64,000 nucleotides of DNA, from contig PLJM01000017.1 of NCBI GenBank assembly GCA_003139695.1, forward strand, positions 62,001 through 126,000, read 5' to 3'. Position 1 is the stretch's first letter. Each line of letters opens with the position of its first letter. Position numbers and translations under genes: made by a program. Origin of the DNA: Candidatus Dormiibacterota bacterium. Lineage in GTDB: Bacteria > Chloroflexota > Dormibacteria > Dormibacterales > Dormibacteraceae. This document shows positions 44,139 to 52,224 of the stretch, one piece after another. The notes below the pieces were generated by a model. The model made no database searches, was not told the DNA's origin, and worked only from the letters and a program-made list of their open reading frames with translations.

Positions 44139-45294
44139 TACGCCAATTCTCGCCGGGCTGCGCGTGGTCGAGCTGTCGGCGTTCATTGCGGCGCCGCTTG
44201 GTGGCGCGACCCTGGCGGCGCTCGGTGCGGACGTGATCCGGGTGGACCCGCCCGGCGGCGGAATCGATTTCAAGCGCTGGCCCTTGCACAACAACCACAG
44301 CCTTTATTGGGCAGGCCTGAACCAGGGCAAGCGCTCGGTGGTCATCGATACGCGCACTGAGGCGGGGCAGCGGCAGGTGGCCGGCCTCATCGCGGCGCCG
44401 GGAGAAGGTGGAGGAATCGTGCTCACCAACCTTCCGGTCAAGGGCTGGAACTCGTACGAAGCTCTCTCCAAGCTCCGGCCCGACGTGATCATGGTCGTCA
44501 TCACCGGCGACCGCGACGGCGGCACCGCGGTCGACTACACGGTCAACGCGGCACTCGGCTTTCCGTGGCTCACCGGACCCGAGGGCCATGAGGGTCCGGT
44601 CAATCACGTCCTGCCCGCGTGGGACGGCATGACGGGATTTCTCGCCGGGCTCGCAATCCTCGCCGCCGAGCGACACCGCCGCATCCACGGTGAAGGGCAG
44701 CTGGTCGAGCTGAGCCTGTCAGATGTGGGGCTTGCGGTCGCCGGGCACCTGGGCCTGATCGGTGAGGCGATCCTCGAGCCGCAGCCGCGCGGCCGGTTCG
44801 GCAATGACGTGTACGGCACCTTCGGTCGGGATTTCACCACCAGCGATGGACGACGCGTGATGGTGCTTGCGTTGACCGCGAGACAGTGGGCGAGCCTTGG
44901 TGAAGCCACCGGACTTGCGAGTGAGTTCGTGGCGGTTGAGTCGCGCGCGAGCGCGGATTTTCGAAATGAGAGCGACCGCTGGATCCATCGCGAGTCACTA
45001 TTCGCACTGCTGGAGGCATGGTTCGCGCGGCACGATCTCGCCGAGGTTCGCAAGACCTTTGAGGGCCGCGGCGTGTTGTGGAGTCCCTACCAGACGGTGA
45101 AGCAGCTGGTGGCAGATGATCTGCGCGCCTCCACCGCCAACCCTCTGTTCTCGGAGATCACACATCCGTGGCTGGGCCGGTTCCTGACGGCCGGATCGCC
45201 ATTGCGTTTTGGCGCGGCGGCACCGGTGCCGGCGCGCCGCGCGCCGGACCTCGGCGAACATACCCAAGAGGTGCTGCGGGAGTTCGGCTTGTAG
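44122..45294 (+). CDS. Family III CoA-transferase (CaiB/BaiF/Frc-like)
   Basis: 390-residue CoA-transferase of family III. LRVVELSAFIAAPLGGATLAALGADVIRVD is the standard N-terminus with the knotted dimer fold; the catalytic Asp is probably that of LPAWDGMTGFLAG. ATG 44122 overlaps the E1alpha end by 17 nt, so it belongs to the same transcript; the frame is open back to 43789 as a shadow. May move CoA to a carboxylic acid connected to the E1 substrate. Compact C-terminus, otherwise normal. Confidence 0.85.
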   Translation: MPGPADTPILAGLRVVELSAFIAAPLGGATLAALGADVIRVDPPGGGIDFKRWPLHNNHSLYWAGLNQGKRSVVIDTRTEAGQRQVAGLIAAPGEGGGIVLTNLPVKGWNSYEALSKLRPDVIMVVITGDRDGGTAVDYTVNAALGFPWLTGPEGHEGPVNHVLPAWDGMTGFLAGLAILAAERHRRIHGEGQLVELSLSDVGLAVAGHLGLIGEAILEPQPRGRFGNDVYGTFGRDFTTSDGRRVMVLALTARQWASLGEATGLASEFVAVESRASADFRNESDRWIHRESLFALLEAWFARHDLAEVRKTFEGRGVLWSPYQTVKQLVADDLRASTANPLFSEITHPWLGRFLTAGSPLRFGAAAPVPARRAPDLGEHTQEVLREFGL

Positions 45295-45316
45295 AGCGCC
45301 GAGCTCGTCGGCGCCA

Positions 45317-45322
45317 TATTCT
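45317..45322 (+). promoter_or_regulatory. -10 hexamer for leaderless membrane-protein gene
   Basis: TATTCT followed by exactly 7 nt and the GTG at 45330, without a Shine-Dalgarno. Same spacing as the two marR genes. Confidence 0.5.
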
Positions 45323-45329
45323 TGCAACC

Positions 45330-46106
45330 GTGTTCCTCGATCAGCCGCTGGCCAAGAAGGTGCCTGAACTGACGATCTACTTCTGGGTGATCAAAATCCT
45401 GACCACAGGGATGGGTGAGGCGACCTCGGACTACTTTGTCCACACTTACAACCCATACGTTGTGGTGGTCCTGGGAGCGGCCGCTTTGGCAATCGCGCTC
45501 GTATGGCAACTCTATTTGCGGCGATACATGACCTGGGCCTACTGGCTGACTGTCGCAATGGTCGCTGTCTTTGGCACGATGGCCGCCGGCATTCTCCACG
45601 TCTACCTCGGCGTCCCGTACATCTTGTCGGCGATCACCTGGGGAGTAACCCTGACCGTCATATTTGCGCTTTGGTACCTCAGTGAGAGAACTCTCTCGAT
45701 TCACAGCATCTACACGCGCCGCCGCGAACTGTTCTATTGGGCGGCCGTCCTCGCGACGTTCGCGCTAGGCACGGCGGCGGGGGATATGACGGCGGTCACG
45801 TTCCACTTTGGTTTCTTTGCTTCGGGGATCCTCTTCGCTATCGTGTTTGCCATCGCGGGCGTCGCCCACCGATGGTTTGGTCTGAACGAAATCGTTGCAT
45901 TCTGGTTCGCGTACATCATCACGAGGCCGCTCGGAGCGTCATTTGCCGACTGGCTTGCGGTGCCGGCGAGTCTGGGTGGCCTGAATCTCGGGAAGGGGAC
46001 GATCAGCATCGCCTCATGGATATTGATCGTCGCGTTCGTGGCGTACCTTGCGATCAGCCATCGAGATGTGGCGAAGCCCTCGATCAACTCGGCCAGAATC
46101 AACTGA
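45330..46106 (+). CDS. COG4705-type multi-spanning membrane protein
   Basis: 258 residues with about seven hydrophobic helices; matches the uncharacterised COG4705 membrane family in its start (KKVPELTIYFWVIKILTT). A motif aromatic/Trp...Thr-x-x-x-Gly-x-x-x-x-Asp recurs three times: YFWVIKILTTGMGEATSDY, FYWAAVLATFALGTAAGD and FWFAYIITRPLGASFADW, so the protein is an internal triplication. Function unknown (transport or metal handling has been suggested for relatives, without proof). GTG 45330 is chosen since homology starts there and TATTCT is 7 nt before. Overlaps the methyltransferase ATG by one base. Confidence 0.75.
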   Translation: MFLDQPLAKKVPELTIYFWVIKILTTGMGEATSDYFVHTYNPYVVVVLGAAALAIALVWQLYLRRYMTWAYWLTVAMVAVFGTMAAGILHVYLGVPYILSAITWGVTLTVIFALWYLSERTLSIHSIYTRRRELFYWAAVLATFALGTAAGDMTAVTFHFGFFASGILFAIVFAIAGVAHRWFGLNEIVAFWFAYIITRPLGASFADWLAVPASLGGLNLGKGTISIASWILIVAFVAYLAISHRDVAKPSINSARIN

Positions 46107-46666
46107 TGGAGTCCAGCTTGAGCCGAGGCGATAGGTACGAGCGAACCTACGAATTGCGCTCTGCCGCCGGCGAGGACGTCCATGGGGAGGCAAATTTCGT
46201 CACCCGTTTCTCGCCAGGCAGCGTCCTCGACGCGGGCTGCGGCACGGGCAGAGTGGGCAGGGAGCTGCACCGTCGGGGTGTTGAAGTCGTGGGCGTCGAC
46301 GTCGACGCTGAGATGCTCGAGACAGCCCGGGATCGATGCCCCTCGGCGTCGTGGATCGAGGGCGACATCAGCGCTATGCGGCTTGGCCGCACATTCGACA
46401 TCGTGCTGATGGCAGGCAACGTGATCAACTTCGTGAGTCCCGAGTCGCGACGGCAGGCCGTTGAAAACCTGGTGCGCTATTTGCGGCCGGGGGGTCTTCT
46501 CATCAACGGCCACTCGATTCGGTCAGATGGCTGTCCGCCCGCAGTGTTTGCGGGTTGGGCCGAAACCGCGGGCCTCGAGCTGGTCGAGCACTGGTCGACG
46601 TGGGACCAGGATGCGTTTGTCGATGGCTCGGAGTACAGCCTGACGGTGCATCGTTTCGTCGGCTGA
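46106..46666 (+). CDS. Class I SAM-dependent methyltransferase
   Basis: 186-residue Rossmann-fold methyltransferase, close to the minimal domain. SAM motif I VLDAGCGTGRVG (about 39-50), acidic end of strand 2 in VVGVDVDAEML, motif II-like GDISAMRLGRTFDIVLMAGNV and LRPGGLLI. Starts like bifunctional 'class I SAM methyltransferase' proteins of Actinobacteria (RGDRYERTYE). ATG 46106 shares the A with the stop of the membrane-protein gene (TGATG). Substrate unknown. Confidence 0.83.
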   Translation: MESSLSRGDRYERTYELRSAAGEDVHGEANFVTRFSPGSVLDAGCGTGRVGRELHRRGVEVVGVDVDAEMLETARDRCPSASWIEGDISAMRLGRTFDIVLMAGNVINFVSPESRRQAVENLVRYLRPGGLLINGHSIRSDGCPPAVFAGWAETAGLELVEHWSTWDQDAFVDGSEYSLTVHRFVG

Positions 46667-46685
46667 CGTTTTTGCGGCGCCGAGC

Positions 46686-46907
46686 ACGACTGGGGTCTAG
46701 CTGAAGTCGTTCCAACCGGTGCCCATATAAGTCGGGCCGGCCAATGACGTTGATCAACCAGAGGCTCTACGGTAAACCGGATTGGACTTAGGGCTCTCCA
46801 AATGGAATGGCGGGACCTTCCCGCAATTCCACCAAGTGACGGTGATCTGGTTGATGGCGTGGCTCGTCGGCCGCCGATCGTAGCCTGGGCCTATAACCCA
46901 GGAGGCT
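46686..46907 (+). other. Gene-free stretch with three hairpins
   Basis: No gene found between 46667 and 46956. Three inverted repeats stand out: ACGACT/AGTCGT (46686-46691 and 46705-46710); GGAAT-G-GCGGG with CCCGC-A-ATTCC (46804-46830, 10 paired bases plus one mismatch, 5-nt loop); and CCTGGG/CCCAGG (about 46886-46904). The second is strong enough to be a terminator for the methyltransferase operon or the core of a structured RNA. TAGGGT at 46941-46946 may be the -10 of the next gene. Confidence 0.4.
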
Positions 46908-46956
46908 GATCTCAAATCCGAGCGCTGTTTCAAGCCGCGCTAGGGTTAGCGGCGCA

Positions 46957-47727
46957 GTGGCCGTGAAGACGAACCTGACAGCGCTGATGGCGGCCGCAAT
47001 TGCCCTCACGGCCTGCTCAGCCTCGCCTACCGTTGCCACCAACCCCGACGCGCTGGCACGCGGGGCTGCGGTCAAGACACTTGATGCCGGCAAGCTCAAC
47101 AGCCTGCCCACCGGCTCCATCTATGTCCGCATGATTCGTTTCGCTCAACCCGTCGGCTATGTCATCCACTCGAAGCAACACGTCTCCAGCGTGATTTACG
47201 TCGAGGTCGGCGTGCACCGGTTGACTCTCGACGGTCAGGCGCCCGTCGACCTGGCGACCGGCCAGGCCCTCTTCCATCAAAGCGTGGCGCACACCCATGA
47301 AAACCCCGGACCGGGCCCGAGCGTTTGGTACTCAATCGCACTGTGGCCGAGCTCAGCCCGCGGTACGGCGCTGGTCGACAAAGTCGCCCGCGCGGCGTTC
47401 GAAAGCGGCGACATCGCCCGCGACACATGGCCGCAGGGAGCCTACTCGCAGGTCCTCCGTCAGGTCACGCTCGCGAACCTGGGAACCTCTGGTGCCCATC
47501 GGTTCGGCGGACTCTCCGCCTTCTATGTGCTCAGCGGCTCCGTGACCATTAAAAGCGCTCATAGCGCCCCGCTCACGTTGAGCACGGGTCAGGGTGTCGA
47601 CTTCTTGCCAGACGTCGCGCTGCAGGAGACCAATGCGGGTGCGGGCCAGGCGGTCTATCTCGAGTTCATCACCACCGCGGTCGGCAAAGACTTCGAGGTG
47701 CCGCTGCAGCAACCACCGGCCGCCTGA
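46957..47727 (+). CDS. Double-cupin lipoprotein
   Basis: 256 residues. Lipoprotein signal ALMAAAIALTACSAS with lipobox LTAC (Cys about residue 20). Then two cupin barrels: the first with VGVHRLTLDG and FHQSVAHTHENPG, the second with RFGGLSAFYVLSGSVTI. A secreted, membrane-tethered bicupin. The related lipoprotein at 49268-50038 has the same length and layout. Start GTG 46957 (GTG 46963 possible); TAGGGT lies 10 nt upstream and no ribosome site is seen. Converges on the LuxR-NHL gene, 12 nt apart. A ligand-binding or enzymatic role on the cell surface is inferred. Confidence 0.75.
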   Translation: MAVKTNLTALMAAAIALTACSASPTVATNPDALARGAAVKTLDAGKLNSLPTGSIYVRMIRFAQPVGYVIHSKQHVSSVIYVEVGVHRLTLDGQAPVDLATGQALFHQSVAHTHENPGPGPSVWYSIALWPSSARGTALVDKVARAAFESGDIARDTWPQGAYSQVLRQVTLANLGTSGAHRFGGLSAFYVLSGSVTIKSAHSAPLTLSTGQGVDFLPDVALQETNAGAGQAVYLEFITTAVGKDFEVPLQQPPAA

Positions 47728-47739
47728 CGACGAGCCGAT

Positions 47740-49095
47740 TTACCCGATAACGCTGACCCGGTTGCCATCGGCATCGGCGACGTAGACCAAGCCCTGCGCG
47801 TCGACGGCGACGCCAAGCGGAGTCGTCATCTGGGCGATCGTGTCGATGTTGCCCCGCACGTCAACCCGCCTGACCCGGCCGTTGAGCGCGTCCGCGATGA
47901 AAACATCCCCCTGCGAATCCACCGCGATGCCTTGGCCGATTCCCTCGAGTGGATTGGTGGCCAGGTGCAGCTCGGCGAAGGTGGCCGGGTGCCCATCGCC
48001 GAGGTAACCCGGAACGCCAGTGCCCGCAATGCTCTCGATCTGACCGTTGACGTCGACGCGGCGCACACGCTGGTTGAGCGTGTCGGCGATGAAAAGGTTG
48101 CCCTCGTTGTCGAATGCAAGGCCCCCGGGAGCGTGAAGGACCGCATCGCCGGCACGACCGGCATCACCACGGTATCCGGCCTCACCAGTGCCGGCCACAG
48201 TAGAGATCGTGCCGTCTGCTGCGACCTGGCGGACCACGTTGTTGCCTGTGTCGGCGATGAAGAGAGTGTCGCCGAAGCCGATCGCGAGACCGGTGGGTAA
48301 GTTCAACTTGGCCGATGGCCCAGGCTTTCCGTCGCCCGCATAACCGGCCTCACCGTCGCCGGCGACGGTTGTGATCGTGCCATCCGAATCGACCCGGAGG
48401 ACCCGATTGTTCAGCGTGTCAGCGATGTAGACGTTGCCCGCGCTGTCCACGGCCAGGCCTTGCGGAACGTTGAGCTGCGCCTGCGCGGCCGGACCCCCGC
48501 TTCCAGCGTTGCCGGCCGTCCCGGTACCGGCGAACGTGCTGATCCGTCCGTCCTTCGTAACTTGGCGCACCCGGTTCCCCTCGGCGATGTAAATCTCGCC
48601 GGCGGGCCCGATTGCCAGCGCGAGCGGTCGCACGAGCGCCGATGCGGACGCCTGCCCTCCGTCGCCGGAGAAGGCGCGCTCACCGGTGCCGGCGACGTTA
48701 ACGACGCGCGGCGCTTCGGTTGCTGAGGGCGCCGACAGCCATACGTATCCAAGCGCGACCGCCACCAGGAGCGCCGCACCAAAGAAGCCCATCCTGCGCG
48801 GGCTTGCCAGGCCCGCCACAAGACGAGGGCGGGTTCGGCCGAGAGCGGGCACGGCCGCAGGCAAGGCGGACGGAATGGTGGTTACGGAACCGCCGTCGCC
48901 GGGCAGATCCGCCGCGACCCAGTTGGCGATCTGGACGCGGGAGCGAAAGCCGAGCTTGCCTCGGATCTGCTCGACGTGGCTCTCCGCAGTGCGCTCAGAG
49001 ATGAACAACCGGGTAGCGATCTCCCGGTTTGTCAGCCCCTGAGCGACAAGGGCTGCCACCTCGCGCTCTCGGCGGGTGAGACCTGGCGCCACCAC
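47740..49095 (-). CDS. Membrane one-component regulator: LuxR HTH - TM helix - six-blade NHL propeller
   Basis: 451 residues. Order: LuxR-type HTH (LTRREREVAALVAQGLTNRE, then ISERTAESHVEQI; about 5-60), a Pro/Ala linker, one transmembrane helix (MGFFGAALLVAVALGYVWL, about 102-120), then six NHL blades, each ending in a pattern like VYIADTLNNRVLRV. The topology puts DNA binding inside and the propeller outside, like ToxR or CadC but from other domains. No receiver or PAS domain. TTG 49155 is the longest start, GTG 49095 (or 49092) is preferred because homology starts there and the CCGGTA repeats then lie upstream. Flanked by two bicupin lipoproteins, which are probable targets or ligand donors. 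Confidence 0.8.
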   Translation of the reverse strand: MVAPGLTRREREVAALVAQGLTNREIATRLFISERTAESHVEQIRGKLGFRSRVQIANWVAADLPGDGGSVTTIPSALPAAVPALGRTRPRLVAGLASPRRMGFFGAALLVAVALGYVWLSAPSATEAPRVVNVAGTGERAFSGDGGQASASALVRPLALAIGPAGEIYIAEGNRVRQVTKDGRISTFAGTGTAGNAGSGGPAAQAQLNVPQGLAVDSAGNVYIADTLNNRVLRVDSDGTITTVAGDGEAGYAGDGKPGPSAKLNLPTGLAIGFGDTLFIADTGNNVVRQVAADGTISTVAGTGEAGYRGDAGRAGDAVLHAPGGLAFDNEGNLFIADTLNQRVRRVDVNGQIESIAGTGVPGYLGDGHPATFAELHLATNPLEGIGQGIAVDSQGDVFIADALNGRVRRVDVRGNIDTIAQMTTPLGVAVDAQGLVYVADADGNRVSVIG

Positions 49096-49145
49096 AAGAA
49101 TTCGCGAGGAGCATAACAACGGCGGCTGATCGCATGGCCGAGAAA

Positions 49146-49178
49146 CCGGTACCAAGTTCCGGTACCGATCCCGGTAGT
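49146..49178. promoter_or_regulatory. CCGGTA(CC) repeat array between the LuxR-NHL and bicupin genes
   Basis: CCGGTACC at 49146-49153 and 49159-49166 and CCGGTAGT at 49171-49178, spaced 13 and 12 nt; the GGTACC cores are palindromic. It sits in the divergent intergenic region, where a LuxR-type dimer could bind cooperatively and control both directions. Confidence 0.5.
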
Positions 49179-49267
49179 TGTACGCATGACGGGGGCCCGC
49201 GCCGTGCCTAGCGTCGAGATCACTGCCGGGCCATCGGCCTGGTGTCTCGAGTTAGGAGCAATCGCGA

Positions 49268-50038
49268 ATGAGCCAAGTCACCACAAAGCGAGTCCTGTCC
49301 GTTCTAGTAGTCGCAGTCGCGCTGGTCGCGGCGTGCGGCGGAGGCACTGCCAGTGCGCCGCCCAACCAGTCGCCACCACCCGGGCCGGTGACCAAGTACC
49401 GGAACGTGCTCCAGGGACAGACTGCCGGCGCGCCGATCGACCTGATCCAATCGATCATCTATTTCGCTCCCGGCGCTGCCAGCGTGGTTCACACCCACAG
49501 CTCGCCCAACCTGGCCACGGTGATGCAGGGTCAGATCACCGTCAAGATGCCTTCTGGCGACAAGCTGGCATCAGAGGGGAATGCCCTCGTCGAACCCTTG
49601 AACCAGTCCGTTCAGGCACTCAACCTCGGTTCGGCAGCGGCGATGGTCGTGGCCGCCTTCCCGGTCCTGCATGGCACGAAGCCGACAGCTCCGGTCGCCG
49701 GGCAGCCGGCGCCTTCGACGCTCAACAAGACGCTCTACACCTTCACCCTCGACTCGCCGGCAATCACTGGCAGCTACAGCGTGATTCAGCAGGTCCTCGA
49801 CTTCGCACCGGGTGCGCAAACGCTGAAGCATCGCCATGGTGGGCCAGGTGTGATCACTGTGATCCAGGGCCAGGTCACGCTGAACCGCGATGGGGTCGAG
49901 AAGACCTACGTCGTAGGGGACAGCTTCTCCGAGATGCCTGGCCAGACGCTGCAGGCGTTCAACCGTGGGAGCACCGAGCTCATCGTGGCCGCCACCTACC
50001 TCCTGCCTGACGGCGCGCAGCTCACCACCAACCTCTAG
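49268..50038 (+). CDS. Double-cupin lipoprotein
   Basis: 256 residues. Signal VLSVLVVAVALVAACGGG with lipobox VAAC (Cys about residue 23), a Pro-rich linker, then two cupins: APGAASVVHTHSSPNLATVMQG and APGAQTLKHRHGGPGVITVIQG, each with the His-x-His of cupin motif 1. Both barrels keep probable metal ligands, unlike the first bicupin at 46957. AGGAG lies 11 nt before ATG 49268. Divergent from the LuxR-NHL gene; a 42-residue peptide gene follows 45 nt later. Surface-anchored; role inferred as ligand sensing or enzymatic. Confidence 0.78.
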   Translation: MSQVTTKRVLSVLVVAVALVAACGGGTASAPPNQSPPPGPVTKYRNVLQGQTAGAPIDLIQSIIYFAPGAASVVHTHSSPNLATVMQGQITVKMPSGDKLASEGNALVEPLNQSVQALNLGSAAAMVVAAFPVLHGTKPTAPVAGQPAPSTLNKTLYTFTLDSPAITGSYSVIQQVLDFAPGAQTLKHRHGGPGVITVIQGQVTLNRDGVEKTYVVGDSFSEMPGQTLQAFNRGSTELIVAATYLLPDGAQLTTNL

Positions 50039-50083
50039 ACGTCAGACGTGCTTGTTGCCATCCACACCATTTGGAGAATTGAC

Positions 50084-50212
50084 ATGAAGATCTATCGCAA
50101 GCTCGTGGTTGCCCTTGGCGCGATCACGGTTAACGCCGTCGTGTATGCGACTCTCGTTGTGCCGGCCGGAAGCCCGTTCAGGATCGAGACCGGCCCGCCG
50201 GCCTGCGCGTAA
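50084..50212 (+). CDS. 42-residue membrane peptide
   Basis: Short gene with ATG 50084, ribosome site GGAG (50073-50076, 7 nt away) and TAA at 50210-50212. The peptide has a positively charged start (MKIYRKL), one hydrophobic stretch (VVALGAITVNAVVYATLVV) and a short polar tail with a penultimate Cys (PPACA). It may be a membrane-inserted or secreted peptide. A strong hairpin follows 7 nt later, so it is the end of the bicupin transcript. No family recognised. Confidence 0.55.
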   Translation: MKIYRKLVVALGAITVNAVVYATLVVPAGSPFRIETGPPACA

Positions 50213-50219
50213 CCACCTT

Positions 50220-50243
50220 CTGGGCCGGGTTCGCCCGGCCCAG
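50220..50243. terminator. Strong 10-bp hairpin with TTCG loop
   Basis: CTGGGCCGGG-TTCG-CCCGGCCCAG: perfect 10-bp stem closed by a TTCG tetraloop, followed by the pyrimidine stretch TCCTTCTCCC. Lies between the peptide gene (+) and the esterase (-), so it can end both transcripts. Confidence 0.75.
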
Positions 50244-50270
50244 TCCTTCTCCCAGGTTCCTCGATAGAGA

Positions 50271-51197
50271 TCAGAGGTGTTGACGCAGGAAGCGTGCGCA
50301 GTCGTCCCACGATTTGCGCGCGCGACTGATCACTCCGGCCATGCGAAGGTAGCCGTGAATCATGTTTGGCTCGTGGATGTGCTCGACGAGCCCACCGGCG
50401 GCCCCGAGTGCGGCCGCGTAGGCGCTCCCTTCAGAGGCCAACGGATCCAGCTCACAAGTGATCACCAGCGCGGGCGCCAGCCCGGTGAGGTCGGTCGCAC
50501 GAAGAGGCGAAGCGTCAGGCGAGGCGCCGTCGCCGGGATCGGCGAGGTACTGCTCCCAATACCAGCGCATCGACTCGCGGGTGAGACCGTAGCCGGTGCC
50601 CATGGTTCCGTAGGAAGGCGTGTCGAGGTCGTAGTTCGTCACCGGATAGATCAGTACTTGCGCCGCGATTCGCGGTCCCCCGCGCTCACGCGCCCAACGT
50701 GCGACCACGGCGGCCAGGTTGCCTCCTGAGCTGTCTCCGCCTACAGCGAGGCGATCTGGATCGGCGCCGATCGTGGCCGCGTTCTCGTGCAGCCACACCA
50801 GCCCTGCCCACGAGTCGTCCACAGCCGCCGGGAAGCGGTGTTCCGGGGCCATGCGATAGTCGAGCGACAACACCATACAGCCGGCCCGGCCGGCGAGCGC
50901 GCGGCAGACCGAATCGTGGCTGTCGATATCACCCACCACCCAGCCGCCGCCATGCATATAAAGGAGAGCGGGCAGAGATTCGCCCCCGACGGGAGCATAG
51001 ATGCGGCCCCCAATCGGCCCCTGTGGACCCGGCACGCGAAGGTCCTCGATCCGAGCGACCGGCTCCGGCTCGCCGGCCAGCATAGGAACGCGCATCCGAT
51101 TGAGCCGGCGCGCCTCCTGCGGGCCCTGTTCAGCAAGGGGAGGGAGGCCGAGCGACTGCATCCAATCCAGGTAGGCGCGTGCCTCCGGATCCATCAC
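50271..51197 (-). CDS. Alpha/beta hydrolase, HSL-type esterase
   Basis: 308-residue esterase of the hormone-sensitive lipase (family IV) group. Oxyanion HGGGW (about 80-84), nucleophile GDSSGG, Asp in CELDPLASEG and His in MIHGYLRM complete the triad. Hydrolyses short acyl esters; cytosolic, no signal. GTG 51197 or ATG 51194 may start; TATTCT at 51215-51210 would give a leader of only a few bases. Downstream of the GNAT gene but probably separately expressed. Confidence 0.9.
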   Translation of the reverse strand: MMDPEARAYLDWMQSLGLPPLAEQGPQEARRLNRMRVPMLAGEPEPVARIEDLRVPGPQGPIGGRIYAPVGGESLPALLYMHGGGWVVGDIDSHDSVCRALAGRAGCMVLSLDYRMAPEHRFPAAVDDSWAGLVWLHENAATIGADPDRLAVGGDSSGGNLAAVVARWARERGGPRIAAQVLIYPVTNYDLDTPSYGTMGTGYGLTRESMRWYWEQYLADPGDGASPDASPLRATDLTGLAPALVITCELDPLASEGSAYAAALGAAGGLVEHIHEPNMIHGYLRMAGVISRARKSWDDCARFLRQHL

Positions 51198-51234
51198 CCC
51201 TGCCGCGCCAGAATAGCGGCGAGCCGCATTAATT

Positions 51235-52182
51235 TCAGGTCAGCTTGCGGTGGAACTCGAGCTTGCCAGGCATCTCCTCGTAACCGAGCTCCTCATTGAG
51301 GTGAAGAATCGGTGCGTTCTCTGAGTCGTTGTCGGTTTCCACCGCATTGACACCGAGATCGATAGCCTGGACCAGCGTCTCCAGCTTGAGCGCCCGAGCG
51401 AATCCCTTGCCGCGGTGTTCGCGCAACACCCCGGTGAAGCCGGTCCACACTGAGCTTGGGTGGTAGGCGAGGTACGAATAGCCGATCGGCTGGGCGGCGA
51501 GCACCGCCACCCAGATCCGCTCCGGCAGCACCGCCGGAGGCTGCATCCAGACGACCCACTCCTCGTACGGCTCGGGGATGTATTCGACGCTCATTGGGAT
51601 GTCGGCAACGGTCGCATGCGATACGGGGTGGAGGCGTCGAAGGAACGCCTCGCCTCCGAGATCCGCCACGGTCCTGAGCACGACATCCGTCGTATCGATG
51701 CGCTTATGCGCAGCGCTCCGGAGCTCGCGGATCCGATCCGCGTTGACCCCCAGATCGAGTCGCCAGAACCGCTGTTTTCGCTCTTGGGTCCAGTCGTGGC
51801 CGCGCAGCCACTCGACGGCTTGGTGCGAGTCCTCGCCAACCTGGCAGATCAGTACCGATGCTCCCATCTCCCGCGCCTGGCCCTCGCCGAAAACGATGGC
51901 AGCCGGGATCAGGTGTTGGCTCGCCGGCGGGATCAGAAGGTTCAGGTAGGTCGTCAAACCACCAACGTCTCGTGGCTGGATAAGTGAGATCCAGCAGCGA
52001 TCGACCCCGCTTTCCTGGACGATGAAGCGCCTCACCGCAGAGCCTGCCTCGCTCTTCGTCCACTTCTCGAGCAGCTCCTCAGCGACCTGAGGATGTTTGG
52101 GCTCGGCGGCGGTGGATGTGGCCGCCGCGAACCCCGCGTCGGCATGGGTGGCGGCGCGAAAGCCGATCACAGGTTTCAGCAT
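51235..52182 (-). CDS. Two-domain GNAT acetyltransferase
   Basis: 315 residues. Two GNAT repeats: the first is degenerate (LLIPPASQHLIPAAIVFGEGQAREMGA), the second keeps the acetyl-CoA loop REHRGKGFARALK and the terminal ELGYEEMPGKLEF. Resembles mycothiol-synthase-like tandem GNATs but is not that enzyme by any specific residue. No signal sequence. ATG 52182. Acceptor unknown. Confidence 0.78.
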   Translation of the reverse strand: MLKPVIGFRAATHADAGFAAATSTAAEPKHPQVAEELLEKWTKSEAGSAVRRFIVQESGVDRCWISLIQPRDVGGLTTYLNLLIPPASQHLIPAAIVFGEGQAREMGASVLICQVGEDSHQAVEWLRGHDWTQERKQRFWRLDLGVNADRIRELRSAAHKRIDTTDVVLRTVADLGGEAFLRRLHPVSHATVADIPMSVEYIPEPYEEWVVWMQPPAVLPERIWVAVLAAQPIGYSYLAYHPSSVWTGFTGVLREHRGKGFARALKLETLVQAIDLGVNAVETDNDSENAPILHLNEELGYEEMPGKLEFHRKLT

Positions 52183-52209
52183 GCTGGCGTCATTCTCGTT
52201 CGTCCGCTC

Positions 52210-52224
52210 GGTTCGTAGCGAACC
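52210..52224 (-). terminator. Hairpin after the STAS-like gene
   Basis: GGTTCG-TAG-CGAACC, perfect 6-bp stem, in the gap between the STAS-like gene and the GNAT gene on the minus strand. No T-run. Confidence 0.35.
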
